Source of the DNA: Chloroflexota bacterium
GTDB lineage: Bacteria > Chloroflexota > Limnocylindria > QHBO01
DNA: 15,662 bases
Direction of reading: 5' to 3'
NCBI GenBank assembly: GCA_024636135.1
Contig: JAGXHP010000100.1
Span: 1-15,662, forward strand
Positions within the stretch are counted from its first letter, which is position 1. Each line of letters starts with the position of its first letter. Below the pieces are notes generated by a model. The model did no database searches, had not been told where the DNA came from, and was given only the letters and a program-made list of their open reading frames with translations. The position numbers were made by a program, and so were the translations under genes. This document shows, piece after piece, positions 1 to 7,136 of this stretch.

Positions 1-2
1 AG

Positions 3-560
3 GTGGGCTATGACCGGACCGTGGCTCGCGGCCTGTACGAGGCGACGGGGTTCGTGGACCAGGGCAAGTACTTCGAGATTGGTCCGATTCGCGCCCGCGG
101 AATTCGGCCCTCCGACGGCGTCCGGATCCGCCCGATCGTCGATGACGATGCGGACTTCGAGGCCGTGACCCGGCTGCTCGCCGAGTTGGGACGTCCATCG
201 CCGGTCGAGGAGCGCCTCCCCGCCCTGCGTCGGACGTACGCATCCCACGTTGGTCGCGCGGACACCGGGTCGCTGCTCGCCACGCTCGACGACCAACCGG
301 TCGGCTTCGTGAGCCTCGAGGTGCGTCAACCGTTCTTCACGACCGCACCGCAGGCATGGATCCCTGACCTCATCGTGACGGAGTCGGCGCGCGGTAGGGA
401 CGTTGGCGCGGCTCTCCTCGATGCCGCTTTCGCCGAGTCGATCCGTCGCGGCGCCTACGCGGCTGCCCTCGAGTCCGGGCACCAGCGCGCGGTGGCGCAT
501 CGCCTGTACACGGCGGCCGGCATGTCCGACGTGGGAAGCTTCTACACCCTCAAGCCCTGA
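3..560 (+). CDS. tandem-GNAT N-acetyltransferase, 5' end cut off by window
   Basis: The frame is open from the first bases and no stop precedes it, so the gene very probably begins outside the window; the GTG at base 3 is only the first possible start here. Residues 1-28 look like the end of one GNAT domain: an LYEATGF stretch (11-17) followed by a Y-F-E-I-G strand. Residues 40-185 form a second, complete GNAT domain. Its acetyl-CoA binding motif A is at about 122-145, with RGRDVG at 130-135, and a second LYTAAGM motif lies near the C-terminus. The family transfers acetyl groups from acetyl-CoA to amines. The acceptor cannot be told from sequence, but tandem GNATs often act on antibiotics or small metabolites. 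Family assignment is firm; two-domain architecture is likely but rests on a short visible remnant. Confidence 0.85.
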   Translation: MGYDRTVARGLYEATGFVDQGKYFEIGPIRARGIRPSDGVRIRPIVDDDADFEAVTRLLAELGRPSPVEERLPALRRTYASHVGRADTGSLLATLDDQPVGFVSLEVRQPFFTTAPQAWIPDLIVTESARGRDVGAALLDAAFAESIRRGAYAAALESGHQRAVAHRLYTAAGMSDVGSFYTLKP

Positions 561-610
561 CGGTACGCATCCTGCACTGCGGGTCGGCTCGAGCGCTTGC
601 TCGCAAGCAT

Positions 611-625
611 GCTGAGAAGCTCAGC
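611..625 (+). repeat. short inverted repeat before GlsB gene
   Basis: GCTGA and TCAGC form a perfect 5-bp inverted repeat around a 5-base loop (gaagc), starting 51 bases after the acetyltransferase stop and ending 6 bases before the GlsB ribosome-binding site. Just upstream, GCTTGC/GCAAGC (595-600/603-608) is another small inverted repeat. It could be a weak terminator or part of the 5' leader; no T-run follows, so the role is unproven. Confidence 0.3.
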
Positions 626-631
626 GGATAC

Positions 632-636
632 GGAGG
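632..636 (+). promoter_or_regulatory. Shine-Dalgarno that sets the GTG start of GlsB
   Basis: GGAGG sits 6 bases ahead of the GTG at 643. It is the only good start signal here and supports the non-ATG start. Confidence 0.75.
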
Positions 637-642
637 CAACCT

Positions 643-912
643 GTGGGCATCATTTCTTGGTTGATCGTTGGGGCAATTGCCGGCTGGGTGGCCAGCAAGG
701 TCATGCCAGGTGACGAGGGATACGGCGTTGTCGGTGGCTTGATCGCCGGCATCGTGGGCGCAATGGTCGGTGGCTTCATCTTCGGCGTGCTGACCGGCGG
801 TGACGACTGGATCACCGGCATCAACATCGGGACGCTCCTGGCGGCCATCGTCGGCGCCCTCGTCGTCGTCTTCCTCTGGAACATGATCACCGGGCGAAAT
901 CGTTCGGCCTGA
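643..912 (+). CDS. GlsB/YeaQ/YmgE family small membrane protein
   Basis: An 89-residue, very hydrophobic protein with three predicted membrane helices: about residues 3-20, 27-50 and 60-83. Gly-rich helices are typical of the transglycosylase-associated / YeaQ family (Pfam Transgly_assoc), as are the opening G-I-I-S-W-L-I-V-G-A-I-A-G-W and the G-x-x-G-G-L-I-A-G-I-V-G-A repeat. Members are stress-induced inner-membrane proteins of unknown biochemical role. Length matches the family (about 80-90 aa). Start is GTG with a good Shine-Dalgarno at 632-636. The gene stands alone between an acetyltransferase and the acyl-CoA operon, and a 12-bp hairpin follows its stop. Confidence 0.9.
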   Translation: MGIISWLIVGAIAGWVASKVMPGDEGYGVVGGLIAGIVGAMVGGFIFGVLTGGDDWITGINIGTLLAAIVGALVVVFLWNMITGRNRSA

Positions 913-938
913 CGCCGGACGCGACACCTGACACACCG

Positions 939-966
939 GACGTCCGGCGCACCAGCGCCGGGCGTC
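939..966 (+). terminator. strong GC hairpin after GlsB gene
   Basis: GACGTCCGGCGC (939-950) pairs with GCGCCGGGCGTC (955-966) over 12 pairs with one G-U wobble and an ACCA tetraloop. It starts 27 bases after the GlsB stop and lies just upstream of the next promoter. There is no T-run after it, so it is a hairpin-type terminator of the U-less kind common in GC-rich bacteria, or an RNA 3'-end stabiliser. Its left arm also contains a perfect 12-bp DNA palindrome, CCGGACGTCCGG (936-947), so an operator role for the following operon is an alternative. Confidence 0.6.
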
Positions 967-980
967 GTGGTGCTCGCCGG

Positions 981-986
981 TACAAT
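981..986 (+). promoter_or_regulatory. -10 element TACAAT, likely leaderless start of the acyl-CoA operon
   Basis: TACAAT matches 5 of 6 bases of the bacterial -10 consensus and ends 9 bases before the ATG at 995. Transcription would therefore begin at or within a base or two of the start codon. No convincing -35 is seen and no Shine-Dalgarno precedes the ATG. Confidence 0.55.
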
Positions 987-994
987 CGGGCGCG

Positions 995-1780
995 ATGCCT
1001 GACTCGACGCCCGCGACCATTGCGGTCTCCACCGATTCGCACGTCACCACGATCACCCTCGACCGTCCCGACGCGCTGAACGCCCTCAATGCGACCATGC
1101 GCCGCGAGCTCCTCGCTGCCCTGAAGCAGGCCGGTCGCGCCGACGACGTCCGGGCCGTCGTCCTCACCGGCGCGGGACGCGGGTTCTGCAGCGGGGCCGA
1201 CCTGCGAGGCGGCAGCGGCGAGCGCGAGTTCCGCAGGGTCCTGACGGCCGAGTACAACCCGCTGATCACCGCCATGCGCACCATCCCGAAGCCGGTCATC
1301 GCCTCGGTCAACGGTGTCGCCGCCGGTGCCGGCGTCAGCCTGGCGTTCGCCGCCGATCTCGTGGTCGCCTCGGCGGACGCGCGCTTCGTCCCGGCGTTCC
1401 ATCGCATTGCCCTCGTGCCCGACTCCGGGCTGACCCGCACCCTGGTTCGGGCGCTCGGCCGCCATCGGGCACTCGAGATCCTGCTCGGCGAACGTGCACT
1501 CGGGGCCGAGGAGGCGTTGGCCGCCGGGCTGGTGGCGGCCGTCGCTCAACCCACTGACCTTGCCGCAGCGACGCGGGCTCTCGCCGAGCGGCTGGCGGCG
1601 GGGCCCACCGCCGCCATGGGCCTCACCAAGCGACTGGTGAATGCCGCAGAGGACGACACCCTGGCCGCCAGCCTCGCCGCGGAGGCGGCCCTGCAGGAAG
1701 TTGCGGGTCGGGGAGCGGACCACGCAGAGGGCGTTGCCGCCTTTTCGGAGAAGCGCGATCCGGAGTTCGGCGGCCGATGA
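995..1780 (+). CDS. PaaG-like enoyl-CoA hydratase/isomerase
   Basis: A 261-residue crotonase-fold protein. The oxyanion-hole segments are visible at FCSGADL (64-70) and NGVAAGAG (106-113). The two glutamates of classical crotonase hydratases are missing (Ser and Phe at the aligned positions). Instead there is VPDSG with Asp143, the catalytic aspartate position of PaaG (2-(1,2-epoxy-1,2-dihydrophenyl)acetyl-CoA isomerase). The C-terminal GRGADHAEGVAAF...KR also matches PaaG (GRSADYREGVSAF...KR). PaaG converts the ring epoxide to an oxepin-CoA and also isomerises enoyl-CoA double bonds. It is the first gene of a three-gene operon; its stop overlaps the next start (ATGA). The upstream phenylacetyl-CoA epoxidase and ring-opening genes are not in the window, so it could equally serve another aromatic or unsaturated acyl-CoA route. 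Family sure; exact substrate inferred. Confidence 0.88.
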   Translation: MPDSTPATIAVSTDSHVTTITLDRPDALNALNATMRRELLAALKQAGRADDVRAVVLTGAGRGFCSGADLRGGSGEREFRRVLTAEYNPLITAMRTIPKPVIASVNGVAAGAGVSLAFAADLVVASADARFVPAFHRIALVPDSGLTRTLVRALGRHRALEILLGERALGAEEALAAGLVAAVAQPTDLAAATRALAERLAAGPTAAMGLTKRLVNAAEDDTLAASLAAEAALQEVAGRGADHAEGVAAFSEKRDPEFGGR

Positions 1781-2988
1781 ACGAGATCCGCACGATCGGC
1801 GTGCTCGGCGCCGGGACGATGGGTGCCGGCATCGCCCAGGTGGCCGCCGAGGCCGGACTGGATGTGCTGATCCACGATCCCATCAGCGGCGCGACCGAGC
1901 GGGCGCTCGATCGCATCGGGGGCTTCCTGGCGCGCAAGGTTGAGAAGGGTCAGCTGACCGAGGCGGAATGCGCGTCCGCGGTTGCGCGGCTGCAGGCCTC
2001 CTCCCTCCTCGAGGGACTCGCCGCGGCCGAGGTGATCATCGAGGCCGTTCCCGAGGACCTCGAGCTCAAGCGCGACGCATTTCGGCGCCTGGATGCGGTG
2101 GGCGCCGCGACGACGATCCTCGCCACCAACACGAGCTCGCTGCCCGTGGTGCGGATCGCGAGCGCGACGACCCGCCCGGAGCAGGTCATCGGCATGCATT
2201 TCTTCAACCCGGTGCCGCTCATGGCGCTGGTCGAGGTGATCCCCGGACCGAGGACGGCTCCGGCTGTGGCCGACGACATTGCCCTCCTGGCGCGGCTGCT
2301 CGGGAAGACGCCGGTCGTGTCCGCGGACTCGCCCGGATTCATCGTCAACCGGGTGCAGCGGGCCTACTACCTCGAGGCGTGCCGCATCCTCGAGTCCGGG
2401 GCCGCCGACATCGTCGCCATCGACGAGGCCATGCGCGGCATCGGGTTCCGGCTCGGACCCTTCGAGCTGGCGGACGTGGTCGGGACGGATGTCAACCTTG
2501 CGGCCGGAACGGCGATCTTCGAAGGCTTCTACGGCGAGCCTCGCTACCGGCCCTGCCTGGTACAGCGGCGAGTGGCGGACGCGGGCCGTCTCGGACGCAA
2601 GACGGGCGCCGGCTACTACGACTACGCCGATGACGGGACGCGCGGCGGGCCGTGGACGGCGCTGGCCCCGGCGGTCGGCGGTGGGCCGCGCATCGCGCAG
2701 ATCGACGCGGCGCAGATCGAGGCGAGAATCCTGGCGGTCATCGTCAACGAGGCCGTATCGGCCGTCGCCGACCGCGTGGCGTCGCCCGAGGCGATCGACA
2801 CCGCGATGCAGCTGGCCACGAACTGGCCCGAGGGTCCGCTCGCCTGGGGCGAGCGCATCGGCCTCACGTCGGTCGTTCACACGCTCGAAGCGCTCAACGC
2901 ATCCGTTCCCGACGGCCGCTATCGGATCGCGCCGTTGTTGCGTGCGCTCGCCGATCGCGGCGGATCGCTGTTCGCAGCACGGTCCTGA
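1777..2988 (+). CDS. 3-hydroxyacyl-CoA dehydrogenase, PaaH-like
   Basis: A 403-residue NAD-dependent L-3-hydroxyacyl-CoA dehydrogenase. The Rossmann motif GAGTMGAG is at 11-18. The catalytic set has the same spacing as mammalian HAD: Ser120 in TNTSS, His141 in MHFFNP, Glu153 in LVEVI and Asn191 in GFIVNR. The first C-terminal helical domain spans about 187-283 and ends in GRKTGAGYYDY. A second, shorter copy of that domain covers about 307-395 (NEAVSAV, PEAIDTAM, GPLAWGE). This makes it longer than the roughly 285-aa FadB2-type enzymes and like PaaH, whose substrate is 3-hydroxyadipyl-CoA. Its ATG overlaps the stop of the PaaG-like gene by 4 bases, and the two probably act in sequence. Alternative: a 3-hydroxybutyryl-CoA dehydrogenase of general beta-oxidation. 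Confidence 0.93.
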   Translation: MNEIRTIGVLGAGTMGAGIAQVAAEAGLDVLIHDPISGATERALDRIGGFLARKVEKGQLTEAECASAVARLQASSLLEGLAAAEVIIEAVPEDLELKRDAFRRLDAVGAATTILATNTSSLPVVRIASATTRPEQVIGMHFFNPVPLMALVEVIPGPRTAPAVADDIALLARLLGKTPVVSADSPGFIVNRVQRAYYLEACRILESGAADIVAIDEAMRGIGFRLGPFELADVVGTDVNLAAGTAIFEGFYGEPRYRPCLVQRRVADAGRLGRKTGAGYYDYADDGTRGGPWTALAPAVGGGPRIAQIDAAQIEARILAVIVNEAVSAVADRVASPEAIDTAMQLATNWPEGPLAWGERIGLTSVVHTLEALNASVPDGRYRIAPLLRALADRGGSLFAARS

Positions 2989-3638
2989 TGCCCCTCTCGG
3001 GCCGGTATCGGGCCGTCGTGTTCGACATGGACGGGCTTCTGCTCGACACCGAGACCCTGTGGCACGAGTCCGAGGTCGAGCTCTTCGCGCGCCACGGGGA
3101 CGAGTTCACGTGGGACGACAAGCTGGCCGTCATCGGCACCAACCGCGCCATCACCGGGGCGTACTTCGCGAAGCGCCTGGGTGGATCGCAGGAGCGGGGC
3201 CTCGAGCTGGTGGACGAGATGATCGAGCTCATGCACGACCGCGTGCAGCGCGCGGTCGATGCCCGTCCCGGCGCGGTCGAGCTCGTGGAACGACTGCGGG
3301 AGCTCGACGACGTGCGGCTCGGGCTGGCGTCGAACTCGCCGCGCCGGCTCGTGGACTCGGCGCTGGCGAGTGCCGGCCTGACCGAGGTATTCGACGCGAT
3401 CGTCACCTCTGACGACGTCGAGCACGCCAAGCCCGACCCCGACATCTACCTCCTCGCTTGCGAGCGCCTCGGCGTTTCCCCCGACGAGACGATCGCGCTC
3501 GAGGACTCGGCGTCGGGGGTCGCGGCCGCAAAGGCCGCGGGGCTCGCCTGCATCGGCGTGCCGCAGTACGCCGAGACCGACGTGTCCGCTGCCGACCGGA
3601 TCATCGGGTCGCTCGAGGAGCTGCTGGTCGAGGCGTAA
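2988..3638 (+). CDS. HAD superfamily (subfamily IA) phosphatase
   Basis: A 216-residue protein using the ATG at 2988, whose first base is the last base of the previous stop (TGATG), so translation is coupled. HAD motifs are complete: I with nucleophile Asp13 and Asp15 (VFDMDG), II with Ser115 (ASNSP), III with Lys148 (HAKPDPDIY) and IV with Glu172-Asp173 (ALEDSASG). A helical C1 cap lies between motifs I and II (about 20-90). This is the beta-phosphoglucomutase / phosphoglycolate phosphatase-like group, which removes phosphate from small metabolites. The operon position after two acyl-CoA enzymes does not predict the substrate. A longer open frame upstream runs antiparallel to domain logic and overlaps the dehydrogenase, so the short start is preferred. 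Confidence 0.9.
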   Translation: MPLSGRYRAVVFDMDGLLLDTETLWHESEVELFARHGDEFTWDDKLAVIGTNRAITGAYFAKRLGGSQERGLELVDEMIELMHDRVQRAVDARPGAVELVERLRELDDVRLGLASNSPRRLVDSALASAGLTEVFDAIVTSDDVEHAKPDPDIYLLACERLGVSPDETIALEDSASGVAAAKAAGLACIGVPQYAETDVSAADRIIGSLEELLVEA

Positions 3639-3641
3639 ACT
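3636..3641 (+). promoter_or_regulatory. -10-like TAAACT ahead of DUF2277 gene
   Basis: TAAACT overlaps the phosphatase stop codon (TAA) and ends 7 bases before the ATG at 3648. It fits the TANNNT-plus-ATG pattern seen in five other places here and would give a leaderless transcript. There is no Shine-Dalgarno in the 9-base gap. Read-through from the upstream operon is also possible. Confidence 0.4.
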
Positions 3642-3647
3642 GCGCGC

Positions 3648-3905
3648 ATGTGTCGAAGCATCAAGACCCTGAGAACCGGTGCCGTCCCGGCCACCGACGA
3701 TGAGATCGCCGCCGCAGCCCTCCAGTTCGTCCGCAAGGTGAGCGGCTATCGCACCCCGTCGGCCGCCAACCAGGAGGCGTTCAGCGAGGCCGTGGTGGCG
3801 GTGGCCGCCGCATCCAAGGAGCTCCTGTCGGCGGTGGCGTCCACTCACCCGGACGCCCGGCGAGCTCAGCCGAACGAGGCGACGCCGGCCTCCGCGGCGC
3901 GCTGA
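3648..3905 (+). CDS. DUF2277 family protein
   Basis: An 85-residue protein opening with MCRSIKTL and carrying AALQFVRKVSGYRTPSAANQ at about 27-46, the hallmark of DUF2277 (PF10041), a small conserved family without known function. The conserved Met-Cys-Arg N-terminus fixes the start. Residues after about 65 (Ala/Pro/Thr-rich) are an extension beyond the conserved core. The gene follows the phosphatase by 9 bases, and its last 40 bases overlap the 3' end of the GlcG-like gene on the opposite strand. Confidence 0.9.
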   Translation: MCRSIKTLRTGAVPATDDEIAAAALQFVRKVSGYRTPSAANQEAFSEAVVAVAAASKELLSAVASTHPDARRAQPNEATPASAAR

Positions 3906-4327
3906 TCCTCGTCTGAGCTTCCCCCGCTGACGCCGATGGCGCCGATGAGCACGCCGTTGCGCTCAATCGGCATCCCGCCGGCGAAGACGACCATGCGTCC
4001 TGCCGCGAGCGAGTCGTACCCGTAGAACTCGGCCCCGGGCTGCGCGAGCGGGCCAAGGTCGCGCGTCGGCATCCGGTTCACCAGCGCGGTGAACGCCTTG
4101 TCGCGCGCGAGGCCGATGCCCACCAGATCGGCGGCGTCCATCCGCACGAATGCCACGAGCTGGTCTCCGCTGTCCACGATCGCCACGCTCATTGCCACGC
4201 GCATCTCGGTGGCGATTCTCTCGACGGCGTCGATGGCGCGGCGGGCGGCGGAGAGGGTCATGCCAGCGGCCTGCGATGCGCTCGGACCCCGCCAGGCGTC
4301 GACGTTGTGAAGCTCTGCGTCGGTCAT
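3866..4327 (-). CDS. GlcG/HbpS family protein (haem-degrading domain fold)
   Basis: A 153-residue protein with one GlcG/HbpS domain (PF03928, formerly DUF336) from about residue 23 to 152. The typical GGMPI (117-121), GVLIGAIGVSGG (125-136) and the closing DQRAAEAG are present. Family members include the haem-binding sensor HbpS and subunits or accessory proteins of cofactor-linked enzymes; the true role of most is unknown. There is no signal peptide. The first 22 residues are an extra N-terminal piece, but the ATG at 4327 has an excellent AAAGGAG (4332-4338) and is kept. The stop of the PotC-like permease lies one base before this ATG, so it is the last gene of the amine transporter operon. 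A link to amine catabolism is inferred from that position only. Confidence 0.88.
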   Translation of the reverse strand: MTDAELHNVDAWRGPSASQAAGMTLSAARRAIDAVERIATEMRVAMSVAIVDSGDQLVAFVRMDAADLVGIGLARDKAFTALVNRMPTRDLGPLAQPGAEFYGYDSLAAGRMVVFAGGMPIERNGVLIGAIGVSGGSSDEDQRAAEAGVASFG

Positions 4328-4328
4328 C

Positions 4329-5135
4329 TCACTCCTTTGTACGCAGGCGCAGGGCGACGAGCGTGAGGGCCACCGTCCCGATCATGAGCAGCACGGCCAT
4401 GGCAATCAGCACGGGAAGGCGCTGGGCGAAGCGGACCTGGCCGTACAGGAATACGGGAAACGTCGGATCGCCGCCAACCAGGAAGATCGCGACCGCAATC
4501 TCGTCGAAGGACACGATGAAGCTGGTGAGCCAGGCCGCCACCACGGTCGGTCCCATGAGCGGCAGGACGACCCGCCGGAGCGTGGCCGGGTAGGTGGCCC
4601 CGAGGTCCATGGCGGCGTCCTCGAGCGCCGGGTCGAGTCCGGAGAGGCGCGCGAGCTGGATCAGAGTCGCGTACGGCGTGGCGATGATCGTGTGGCCGAT
4701 GGCGACGCTCAGCAGCGATCGCGGCAGGTCGACCGCGACGAAGAGCAGGAAGAAGGCGACCCCCATGACCACGAACGGCACGATGAGCGGCAGGCCGGCC
4801 AGCGCCAGCAGGGCGCCGCGGCCGCGGAAGCGGAAGCGCAGCACCGCCGTCGAAACCAGCAGACCGATGATCGTCGCGGCGGTGGCCGAACCTGCGCCCA
4901 CCAGGAGGCTGTTGCGCGCCGCCGCCAGCATCGGCCCGTTGCCGATGACCTCCGCGTACCAGTCGAGGGTGAGCGCCTCGATCGGGAAGCGCAGCGTCGT
5001 GCCGGCGTTGAACGAGAAGACGAAGAGGATTCCGATCGGCAGGTACAGCAGGAACAGCATGCCGAGGTAGAAGCCGCGAAGCGGGACGGCCGTGCGCCCC
5101 ACGCCGATGCGCCGCGTGACGGGTCGGGCGGTCAC
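4329..5135 (-). CDS. PotC-like ABC transporter permease
   Basis: A 268-residue inner-membrane permease of the spermidine/putrescine type (BPD_transp_1). The start is the GTG at 5135, which overlaps the stop of the PotB-like gene (GTGA). The open frame runs further upstream but only through the other permease in a wrong frame. There are six predicted membrane helices, the first at about 22-42. The EAA loop that docks on the ATPase is ED-AA-MDLGA at 172-180. Typical PotC strings are visible: SFNAG (41-45), a proline-rich helix LPLIVPFVVMG (115-125) and SFDEIAVAIFL (209-219). It would form the translocation pore with the PotB-like partner and take substrate from the PotD-like lipoprotein. The substrate is probably a polyamine or related amine; no ATPase gene is adjacent. 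Confidence 0.92.
   Translation of the reverse strand: MTARPVTRRIGVGRTAVPLRGFYLGMLFLLYLPIGILFVFSFNAGTTLRFPIEALTLDWYAEVIGNGPMLAAARNSLLVGAGSATAATIIGLLVSTAVLRFRFRGRGALLALAGLPLIVPFVVMGVAFFLLFVAVDLPRSLLSVAIGHTIIATPYATLIQLARLSGLDPALEDAAMDLGATYPATLRRVVLPLMGPTVVAAWLTSFIVSFDEIAVAIFLVGGDPTFPVFLYGQVRFAQRLPVLIAMAVLLMIGTVALTLVALRLRTKE
4332..4338 (-). promoter_or_regulatory. Shine-Dalgarno for the GlcG-like gene
   Basis: AAAGGAG on the minus strand, 4 bases before the ATG, lying inside the end of the PotC-like gene next to its stop. It argues for coupled translation and decides between this ATG and the internal one at residue 23. Confidence 0.75.
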
Positions 5136-5992
5136 AGTGAGACCCGCCGGAGGTCCACGATGCGGAGGGCAACGACCACGAGCAGCAGCGTCAGCACCAG
5201 CATGATCATCGCCATCGCCGATCCCAGCGGCCAGTTCGCCGACCGCGTGAAGAAGCCGAGGATGATGTTGCCGTACATGATTCCGTCGGTGCCTCCCACG
5301 AGGGCCGGCGTGACGTACTCGCCGACGGTTGGGATGAAGACCATGAAGAAGGTCGCGAGCGCGCCCGGCAGGCTCAGCGGCACGGTCACGCGCCAGAAGC
5401 GGGCCCAGGGCCCCGCCCCGAGGTCGGCGGCGGCCTCGAGGTGGCTGCGATCGATCCGCTGCATTGCCGCGTAGATCGGCAGGGCAGCGAACGGCACCCA
5501 GACGTACACCAGCGTCACAATCACGGCCGGACGGCTGTACAGGAGCAGTCCCAGCGGCTCGCTGGTCAGCCCGAGGCCCTGGAGCAGCGAGTTGATTCCA
5601 CCATCCGGGCCGAGCATGAGCTTCCAGGCCATGACCCGCAGCAGGTAGCTCACCGCGAAGGGGATCAGGAGCAGGGTGAGGTACAGCGTCGCGCGGGTGC
5701 CGGCGCGGAAGGTGAGATAGTACGCCACGGGGTAGGCGAGGAGCGTGGCGAGCGTCGCGATGCCGACGGCGGTGGCCACGGAGAGGCCGAGGAGGCGGAG
5801 GAACGCCGGCGTCCCGAACACCTGCTGATAGTGCTCGATCGATGGCACCCAGGCGCCGGCCGGCCCGACGGCACCGGACCCCGCCCGGAGGCTGAATGCC
5901 GCGATCAGCAGCAGGGGGACGACGAAGAAGAGCGCGAGCCACAGCGCCGGCGGACCAGCCAGGAACGGGAGGGTTCCGCGGCGACCCAGCAT
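5132..5992 (-). CDS. PotB-like ABC transporter permease
   Basis: A 286-residue permease with about six membrane helices; the first is at 15-35 and the last at 257-277. The cytoplasmic EAA loop is at 186-193 (EAAADLGA). The segment IPTVGEYVTPALVGG (220-234) is characteristic of the PotB/PotH side of polyamine importers. The ATG at 5992 follows the PotD-like stop by 31 bases. An AGGAG lies 16 bases upstream of it, farther than usual, so the start is probable rather than certain. It is the second gene of the potD-potB-potC-glcG-like operon. Confidence 0.92.
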   Translation of the reverse strand: MLGRRGTLPFLAGPPALWLALFFVVPLLLIAAFSLRAGSGAVGPAGAWVPSIEHYQQVFGTPAFLRLLGLSVATAVGIATLATLLAYPVAYYLTFRAGTRATLYLTLLLIPFAVSYLLRVMAWKLMLGPDGGINSLLQGLGLTSEPLGLLLYSRPAVIVTLVYVWVPFAALPIYAAMQRIDRSHLEAAADLGAGPWARFWRVTVPLSLPGALATFFMVFIPTVGEYVTPALVGGTDGIMYGNIILGFFTRSANWPLGSAMAMIMLVLTLLLVVVALRIVDLRRVSL

Positions 5993-6023
5993 CGGCGTCC
6001 GGCCCGCGCTCCTGCGCGTTCGC

Positions 6024-7127
6024 TTACTCGGCCTGGACCCGCTCCCACATGGCGGTCCATGCCGTCCGCTGCTCCTCGGTCACGAGCGGCGTGAAGTTGG
6101 TCGATTCGAGGATGCTCGGGTCGTTGATCGCGAACGCCTCGATCAGGACCGGATCGTCGATGGCCGCCATCACGTCGCCGTTGGCGCAGCCGTAATAGAA
6201 CAGACTCACCGCGTTTGCGCAGGTCGTCTCGGCCAGCTTCATGTCGAGGAACTCGAGCGCCAGCTCGTAACTGTCCGTGTCGGCGCTGATGCCGTAGAGG
6301 CCGAACCACGAGTTGCGTCCCTCCTCGGGGGTTGCATAGGCGACAGGGTCGCCGGCCGCGAGGGCGGTGGCGTAGCAGCCCTGCCACGCGTAGGCGACCC
6401 ACACCGTCCCGTCCTGGACAGCCGGGCACAGGTCCGTGTACTCGCCCGACCAGTAGAAGGCGTTGAGCGGCTTCTGGGCGATCCAGTCGGCCTCGATCTC
6501 GGCCAGCTGCTCATCGGTCAGGTTCGTCTCGTCCCAACCATTGATGTAGGACGAGACGGCCACGGCCGCCGGGCCGTCGTTCCACATCGAGACGTGTCCC
6601 TCGTAGGCAGGATCCATGAGGACGTCCCAGCTCGTCACCTCGGGGACGTGCTCGGTGTTGTAGAGGATCGAGGTGAAGCCCCAGTCCCATGGAAGGAAGT
6701 ACTGCTTGCCGTCGATCTGCCCGAGCTCCTTATAGGCGTCGGGGACCGCGTCCCAATTCGACAGCTTGCTCGTGTCGATCTCGCGCACCAGCCCGGCGTC
6801 GACGTAGAACTGCTGCCAGCCGGTGTAGAAGTGGAAGACGTCCGCCTGGCTGCCGCCCTGCATCAGGGCCAGGATGTTCGCGTCGGTGTCGCCGAACTCG
6901 AAGGTGACCTCGGTGTCGGGATGTGCCTGGGCGAAGTCGGTCCAGAAGTCTTCGGCCTCGTACCCGCTCCACTCGAGGATGGCGAGCTCGTTGGGCTCCG
7001 GTGCCTGCGACTCGACACCGCCGGACGAGGCCCCTGGCGAGCCGCCGCCCTGAGTGCCGCATGCCGCCAAAATCAGCCCGAGGGCCATCGACAGCCCCAG
7101 GAAACGCGTCAGCGCTGAGACTCGCAT
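6024..7127 (-). CDS. PotD-like polyamine-binding lipoprotein
   Basis: A 367-residue extracellular solute-binding protein of the spermidine/putrescine class. The start is the ATG at 7127, which has AGGAGGG (7137-7143) 9 bases upstream and leads directly into a lipoprotein signal: MRVSALTRFL, a hydrophobic stretch, then LAAC with lipidated Cys23. Longer starts (7187, 7148) would put 20 or 7 polar residues in front of the signal peptide. Mature-chain features resemble PotD: an early LEWSGYEAEDF strand, DVFHFYTGWQQFYVDAGLV, and the hinge segment LPWDWGFTSILYN, equivalent to the FxWGTxGxxYN motif of PotD. Aromatic and acidic residues are abundant, as expected for cation capture. It presents substrate to the two permeases downstream. 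It could bind another amine such as putrescine, agmatine or a betaine. Confidence 0.92.
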   Translation of the reverse strand: MRVSALTRFLGLSMALGLILAACGTQGGGSPGASSGGVESQAPEPNELAILEWSGYEAEDFWTDFAQAHPDTEVTFEFGDTDANILALMQGGSQADVFHFYTGWQQFYVDAGLVREIDTSKLSNWDAVPDAYKELGQIDGKQYFLPWDWGFTSILYNTEHVPEVTSWDVLMDPAYEGHVSMWNDGPAAVAVSSYINGWDETNLTDEQLAEIEADWIAQKPLNAFYWSGEYTDLCPAVQDGTVWVAYAWQGCYATALAAGDPVAYATPEEGRNSWFGLYGISADTDSYELALEFLDMKLAETTCANAVSLFYYGCANGDVMAAIDDPVLIEAFAINDPSILESTNFTPLVTEEQRTAWTAMWERVQAE

Positions 7128-7136
7128 GCTCGATTG

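Noticed and set aside
550..2880. Long minus-strand open frames opposite the GlsB and acyl-CoA genes
   Set aside because: Antisense shadows with Arg/Gly-rich composition and no family features.
4329..5942. A 537-residue open frame read as one long permease
   Set aside because: Only the part from the GTG at 5135 has permease sequence. The upstream part is Arg/Pro-rich and lies over the PotB-like gene in a wrong frame.
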